A stretch of 64,000 nucleotides of DNA, from assembly GCA_949128115.1 (NCBI GenBank), contig OX421961.1:127723050-127787049 (forward strand), in the 5' to 3' direction. Below, in pieces: positions 63,380-64,000 of the stretch. The stretch is from Anaspis maculata. Lineage: Eukaryota > Arthropoda > Insecta > Coleoptera > Scraptiidae. The position numbers were made by a program, and so were the translations under genes. Each line of letters opens with the position of its first letter. Within the stretch, counting starts at the first letter, position 1. The notes below the pieces were generated by a model. It was not told the DNA's origin. It did no database searches and saw nothing but the letters and a program-made list of their open reading frames with translations.

Positions 63380-64000
63380 TTATAACTGAATAATGTCTTG
63401 ATTACGGAATACATCACGGAGGTCATAAGTCTCTAGGAAGTTATGAAATTCATGATTCCCTCCAGGGTTATTATGAATCCATAATTCCCTCTAGCTCATG
63501 GTAACTGTCAGAATTGACAAATTAATTTGATAAACTCTAACCTTTCTTAGCGGAAGTCTGTTCTGTATGGAATACAACTATCTATGAATTACGGAAATTA
63601 TCAGATGACAATAACCCCGGGGTGGTCTGTTCCCCTCGGCTATTATCATTGTTGTAATTCTCTAATACATACATGGCTGTGAAAAACCTCAAAAATGATA
63701 TTTTATGGCGTTCATTAAATTGTTGAAACTCATTCACACGAGAATAGTCTTATCGAAGCTAAACAAGAGTACCTTTTTTCCAGAGAAATCTTAAAATATT
63801 CCACAATTTTGTAAGATAATTGAAAAAAGTAACATTAAAAAGTGGGGACCATTTTTACCTCCCCTCCCTGGTCTGACCCACCCCTGTTGAAAATTCCAAG
63901 ATGAGCATTTTTTCAACCCATGTTCATATGAACTTGTTTTCTTAGAATAATTCCAGGAGTCAACCCCTGAAATCTTTTACAGTACTTATGGAACACCCTG
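63380..64000. other. Right edge, unclassified
   Basis: No feature was recognised. The last bases read GGAACACCCTG, which resembles the ACCCTGTA right-hand ends of the foldback elements, so another such element may end just past the window. Confidence 0.35.

Noticed and set aside
53000..64000. Missing 5' exon of the GRK gene
   Set aside because: Searched the minus-strand frames for the SKKW...ILKFPHIS-type N-terminal motif of the family and found none; a very short exon could still be hidden.

Overview
This is eukaryotic nuclear DNA, almost certainly from an insect. The only confidently identified gene is an intron-rich G protein-coupled receptor kinase of the GRK4/5/6 type (the orthologue of Drosophila Gprk2). 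It lies on the minus strand and fills most of the window. Six coding exons were placed by joining splice sites in phase: 52934-52462, 26296-25991, 25023-24882, 15565-15213, 11215-10952 and 5310-5245. Together they give 533 residues to the stop codon: the end of the RGS-homology domain, the whole kinase domain, the AGC tail and a basic C-terminus. The start of the protein (roughly the first 50-60 residues by comparison with the family) was not found and probably lies beyond the right edge. The introns are about 26.2, 1.0, 9.3, 4.0 and 5.6 kb. About 1 kb downstream, also on the minus strand, is a probable first coding exon (4221-4035) of a secreted SRCR-domain protein, perhaps lysyl oxidase-like; the rest of that gene would lie off the left edge.

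Everything else is intronic or intergenic sequence packed with mobile elements, nearly all broken. There are Ty3/gypsy pol fragments (5.5-8.8 kb plus strand, 22-23.9 kb minus, 45.2-46 kb minus, 46.2-51.4 kb plus) and one solo LTR with an intact 4-bp target duplication (54084-54593). There are three kinds of non-LTR element: a minus-strand RT fragment at 13.0-14.26 kb, a two-ORF L1-like element at 39.5-42.85 kb, and an R1-like element at 48.06-50.68 kb that keeps ORF1 and endonuclease but lacks reverse transcriptase. A hAT-like element with a perfect 8-bp duplication sits at 38302-39465, beside a tRNA-derived SINE.

The most striking theme is long palindromes. Six foldback elements of 1.0-2.2 kb (11504-12996, 19736-21949, 34262-35723, 54604-55607, 59031-60250, 61900-63152), one of 291 bp and several 120-240 bp MITE-like hairpins occur on both sides of the GRK exons. 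Four of them share a TACAG-type terminus next to TA. Three degenerate tandem arrays (about 24, 40 and 51 bp units) are also present.

The right end (58.96-63.35 kb) looks like a Helitron-derived patchwork: two related terminal hairpins, a 1.1-kb array rich in GAAnnTTC (heat-shock-element-like) motifs, then a TATA box and a short Arg/Lys-rich reading frame, cut by a foldback element that itself carries a nested MITE. No tRNA or rRNA gene, CRISPR array or bacterial-type operon was seen. The species cannot be named from the sequence alone.
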